A stretch of 64,000 bases of DNA, from positions 9,584,342-9,648,341 of the forward strand of contig CM034234.1 in NCBI GenBank assembly GCA_019916065.1. The letters are read 5' to 3'. The translations under genes and the position numbers were made by a program. The stretch is from Vitellaria paradoxa (Eukaryota > Streptophyta > Magnoliopsida > Ericales > Sapotaceae). Below the pieces are notes generated by a model. That model was not told the DNA's origin. It saw only the letters and a list, made by a program, of their open reading frames with translations, and made no database searches. Position 1 is the first letter of the stretch. Each line of letters opens with the position of its first letter. This document shows positions 60,466 through 64,000 of the stretch, piece by piece.

Positions 60466-60781
60466 TTAGGTAGGGACACCTGATTCGGATACATAACTTA
60501 GCCTTCCCACCTCCTCCCAGACCAACTTCGAGGTAATTTCGTCGTGCTCCGGCTCATATTCCTGTCACACCCAGAAATTGTTAAGAGTTAGTTTACACGC
60601 AACACGATTAGTTCGTAAGATTTGGTGATTAACGACTAAATGTGCTTTTTAGTAATTCTAAAGAAACTCGAACTAGTACTACTGAGAATAATGTTTTATC
60701 AGTTTAACTACCATTTAAGATTACCCTCTTTCAATCTTAAGATTCATTCTTTCACTTATTCAAGAATACGAAAACACAAAA

Positions 60782-60818
<37 letters not shown>

Positions 60819-63283
60819 TGATATTTATAATGTGTCATTAAAGTATTATATATATAAAATAGTAGCAAATACTAGCCCGTCACAATCAAACAAAATACTT
60901 GCATGCCAAAATTTGGACCGGTCAAAGTTTTAGTAAGTTGATCCAAAAGAAGAAATAGAAATTGAAAAGATTAGTAAAATCGTCACAAACCGCCTTTTAT
61001 CTTTTCCATTGCAATTTCTAGTGGGTCACCCTCTTTGTAAAATCTGATCCAATGCAGGGCCTTTCGGGTGCATAATCTTTTGCTCAAACTAGTTCAGAAA
61101 TTGTGTTTTGGATTGTTCAAGTAGTCTCTGTTAAGCAAGTTCATCATAGTAGCTTAATAGCTTATAGATGAATCTTATATATATGTATATATATATATAC
61201 CTCAAGTTCTCTGATCAATTGTTTGGCTGTTGGAGCAGACACGATAATGCGCCGTGCAGTTGGTGAGATAAAGCCTTCATCAACGGCCTTATCAATGAAA
61301 GACAATAAAGAATTATAATATCCCTCGACATTCAATAGACCCACCTGCATATAAATTAATATGTGATTAAATTAATGAATATTATTATAATATCAAAACC
61401 ATCGCTTGATTAAAGGATAAATAAATCTATCGTAAGAACTTTTCTCCCACTCAAATGGAGATTCCCTAATGGAAATAATAATAAATCCAGAAGTATGTGT
61501 GATCATGATTTCGATACCAAATCTTCTATTATCTTTCCATGTGAACTAAAACAAGCACCACATCACATGTAACGATTCTAAGCTAACAAACACGGCAACA
61601 CATTAAATATTTCAACAGGTTAAGTTCCAAAGAGTTGAAATGACAAAGCAAGCGCCGGAAAAAAACTCTGAAGAAAAAATTGTAATTTCCGGATTAAAAA
61701 ACACATACTACACCCGATCAAGTTGTTCATAATGAAACCAGTCTTCCTGCTATACATATAATATGTATTGACAAGGGCACTAACAACTTGAGAACATACT
61801 TAGACGGCGGGAAAAGATTCTTACAGGTTTACGATGAATTCCAAGCTGAGCCCAAGTACTGACTTCCAGCAGTTCTTCCAGTGTGCCATAGCCTCCTAAT
61901 AATGTATATGACAAGTTCATATTAATAATTCCACCAAGATCCAATAGTTTTATAATATGGAACGTATTCAATTATTAATTACCAAAAAAAAAAAACGTAT
62001 TCAATTAAGATTTGGTTTGGCATATGGGGAAAGTTTTTGAAATCTAAACTACCGGGAAGGGCGATGAAGGCATCGGCTTGACGGGCCATCTCGGCTTTCC
62101 TTTGATGCATGTTAGAGACAGCCCTCACTTCTCCAATAGTTTCACCTGTTATCTGTTATCAAACTTTATTGTAAAAAATGACTTGCAAAAATAGCTTAGC
62201 AGAAGAGAAGACAATGCATTGAATTTTTACTATAATAGACAGCAAAGGAAGTGGCAAAAACATTAATTCACGTCTTTGTATGAAAGAAAGTACAAAGAAC
62301 ACAAGGCATGTAAATGCCAAAGTATCGACAAAGATGTTTTATTAAGTAAAGACCAAATCATCTTGAACCTATCCATCCAAAACAGAAGGGAAAAAATTTT
62401 GATCTAAAGCGTTTGATAATTACCTCTCTGGGCATGAGAGTCCTTGGAATAACCCTACAAAACAACCCCACAAAAGCCCGAATGATCAGTAACATTCTAA
62501 AGTGATACAATAGTAGGCAGTTGATGGTATAGAACAAAAATGATAGGAAGTAAAAACATGGCCAAGACTATCAACTGTTTCTGAAAGAGTGTAATTCCAG
62601 AATGCCTCTTGCTAAGTTTTTAACTTTGGCCCGACAAGGGCAGATCAGTCAATTACTCACTAGAAAAAAGTTTGTTCCCTTTTATCATATGGCATGGGAA
62701 AATTCTTCAATGGATTAAACTGGCTGAAAAGGTTCCATAACTTTCCACACAAAGCCTTTTCCCACATCTTTCTAACTATATTCCAGTATATCAGAACCAT
62801 AAACGCTGACATGCACAGACCAACATGGATTCACTTTTTATCTTCCTGATCAAAGCTGGCCCAAAAGGTCCAAGAAACTTGTAAAGACACTTTTAGGTTT
62901 GTACTCTAGACCGGTAAAAATACTTCACTCTCTCCAAAAAGACTTGTTTGCCATGAAATATGACCCCTTTTTGTGTCAAAAAGAAGGTTGGAAGTACCAA
63001 TTCCAGTATATTATTGAGAAGCAACATTTGATCCCATGATGTCTGCCTTTGGGCAAGTATGTATACAAAAACCCATTCATAGAAAATTGCAAAACTTGCA
63101 TGGTTTCAAGGGGGAGAGAAAAGGTGTAAATAATTACGAGAAGGAAGAACCCATTTCATGTATGTGAAAAAGAGAACGAGGAATCCATCTCATACAAGCA
63201 AGCAAAGAAAGATGAGAATTATGAAGGGGGAAATAAAATGATGTCCTTTGACACTTTCCATCTTGTACTTCGCATTCAAAGTT

Positions 63284-63330
<47 letters not shown>

Positions 63331-63431
63331 TACCCTAGAACATGGCGCCCACCATCATGAACAGCTTGAGAAACAAGACCCATCAGACCCACGCTCCCAC
63401 CTCCATAGACTAAATCAATCCTTCTCTCCAC
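60466..63431 (-). CDS. LOG: Cytokinin riboside 5'-monophosphate phosphoribohydrolase (LOG), partial, first exon outside window
   Basis: Exons seen (minus strand): 63431-63334, 62454-62424, 62152-62053, 61895-61825, 61344-61201, 60561-60466; phases all agree. The encoded part starts [18 protein letters not shown] and ends ...[12 protein letters not shown] enzymes cleave cytokinin nucleotides to release the active free base plus ribose 5-phosphate in the cytosol. The diagnostic substrate-binding motif PGGYGTLEE is present (split by the intron at 61896-62052), as are [16 protein letters not shown] and GLLNVEGYY. The first exon, expected to encode the FCGSS-containing N-terminus, is not found in 63432-64000, so the intron is longer than 569 bp. 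The 31-nt exon encoding [10 protein letters not shown] is easily missed by gene finders. Exons are intact with no frameshift. Confidence 0.95.
60786..60818. repeat. AAT trinucleotide microsatellite in LOG last intron
   Basis: About eleven TAA/ATA units in the intron between the last two exons. Confidence 0.85.
61975..61993 (+). mobile_element. 19-bp retroposon tail with 14-bp target-site duplication, in LOG intron
   Basis: Insert TTAATTACC followed by 10 A, flanked by a perfect AACGTATTCAATTA at 61961-61974 and 61994-62007. It sits inside the 157-bp intron that splits the PGGYGT motif. It matches the end structure of the insert at 26004-26022 in the opposite orientation. Confidence 0.65.
63286..63325. 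repeat. GA microsatellite at LOG splice donor
   Basis: About 20 GA units. It starts only a few bases downstream of the donor of the 63431-63334 exon on the coding strand (CT repeat in the transcript). Confidence 0.85.
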
Positions 63432-64000
63432 CTTCAATACAACATCGAAAAAACAAAACCTCCATTAACACACTGTCAGAAACCCCATCATCTGACTCTG
63501 AATATTAAAATATTAATTAGCCAAACACAACTTATAATGACCAATTAATAATAACAGGCTCGACTGCTAAGGAAAACGCCCGGTGAGGGCATTGAGTGAT
63601 ATATACATATGATATATATATATAATTCATGAAACCCCATAAACAAAAATCATGGAGGTTTTGGTCATGGAGGGTGGTGGGAGTGCGGCACAAGGAGAGA
63701 ACACGCTTGATAGTCTCATGATACCAAGGTGGCACGTTTGGTTCCCTGTGGAAGGGCAGCCCATTTTTATTTTTAAATCCCCATAAAACTAATAAGATCA
63801 TGCAAGAAGGCTGCTCAACTGACAGGCAGGTTACAGCTTGCAATCTCTCTCTCTCTCTCTCTCATGCCCAACATAAACCCTAAACCTTCTCTTCCTAATT
63901 CCCCCAACCAATCATATTCCCATTTTCAAAACTTTGTTTGTTGAAGAGTACATCACCATGCCCAACCCACTTGAAAATGATGTGGAAAGAAAATAAATTC
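63432..64000. other. Part of the LOG first intron (right edge)
   Basis: No LOG exon 1 is found here. CT microsatellite at 63845-63863 and a 103-codon chance frame on the minus strand without recognisable features. Confidence 0.6.

Noticed and set aside
63532..63843. 103-codon minus-strand frame at the right edge, tested as LOG exon 1
   Set aside because: It lacks the FCGSS motif and basic start expected for LOG exon 1 and has no suitable donor in phase; treated as intron.
1..64000. tRNA, rRNA, CRISPR arrays, bacterial-type operons or organellar inserts
   Set aside because: None was recognised on either strand. Only the tRNA-like heads of the two SINEs resemble a tRNA, and they lack a full cloverleaf.

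Overview
This window is nuclear DNA from a flowering plant. The background is AT-rich and full of small transposons, and it is interrupted by short GC-richer coding islands. The genes have many short exons with plant-type GT-AG introns, and every protein recognised belongs to an angiosperm family (OVATE, HVA22, E2F, chloroplast 2-Cys peroxiredoxin, LOG). The species cannot be named from the sequence alone.

Layout, left to right. 1-9716 is gene-free and holds MITEs, a probable solo LTR and fold-back elements. 9717-10313 (-) is an intronless OVATE family protein. 11538-21419 (-) is a 12-exon lipid-droplet-associated hydrolase (LDAH-type alpha/beta hydrolase) whose 4-kb intron carries two tRNA-derived SINEs and several duplications. 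21.8-28.1 kb is MITE-rich intergenic DNA. 28610-30989 (+) is an HVA22 (TB2/DP1) gene with what looks like a premature in-frame stop: a conserved-looking tail stays open for 56 codons beyond it. It converges on 31446-31940 (-), a small intronless plant protein that I do not recognise. 36611-42419 (-) is a 14-exon E2FA/E2FB-type transcription factor with a non-autonomous hAT element in intron 1. About 7 kb of TE-rich spacer separates it from the divergent 49524-56552 (+) gene for chloroplast 2-Cys peroxiredoxin (BAS1 type, 7 exons). 60466-63431 (-) is a cytokinin-activating LOG phosphoribohydrolase; its first exon lies beyond the right edge of the window.

The genes do not form a pathway. They are independent housekeeping, developmental and stress genes, as is usual on a plant chromosome. 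Exon models were built by hand: for the five multi-exon genes, splice phases and reading frames close exactly, giving proteins of 313 (LDAH), 209 (HVA22), 476 (E2F) and 267 aa (BAS1), plus a partial LOG. The most interesting signals are the HVA22 stop codon, a family of ~150-bp TTA/TAA-flanked MITEs (two different MITEs abut at one TTA), SINEs with perfect target-site duplications together with 19-bp, almost completely truncated retroposon tails, a GC-AG intron in LDAH, and several intronic tandem duplications in BAS1. I found no evidence for a new multi-gene system.
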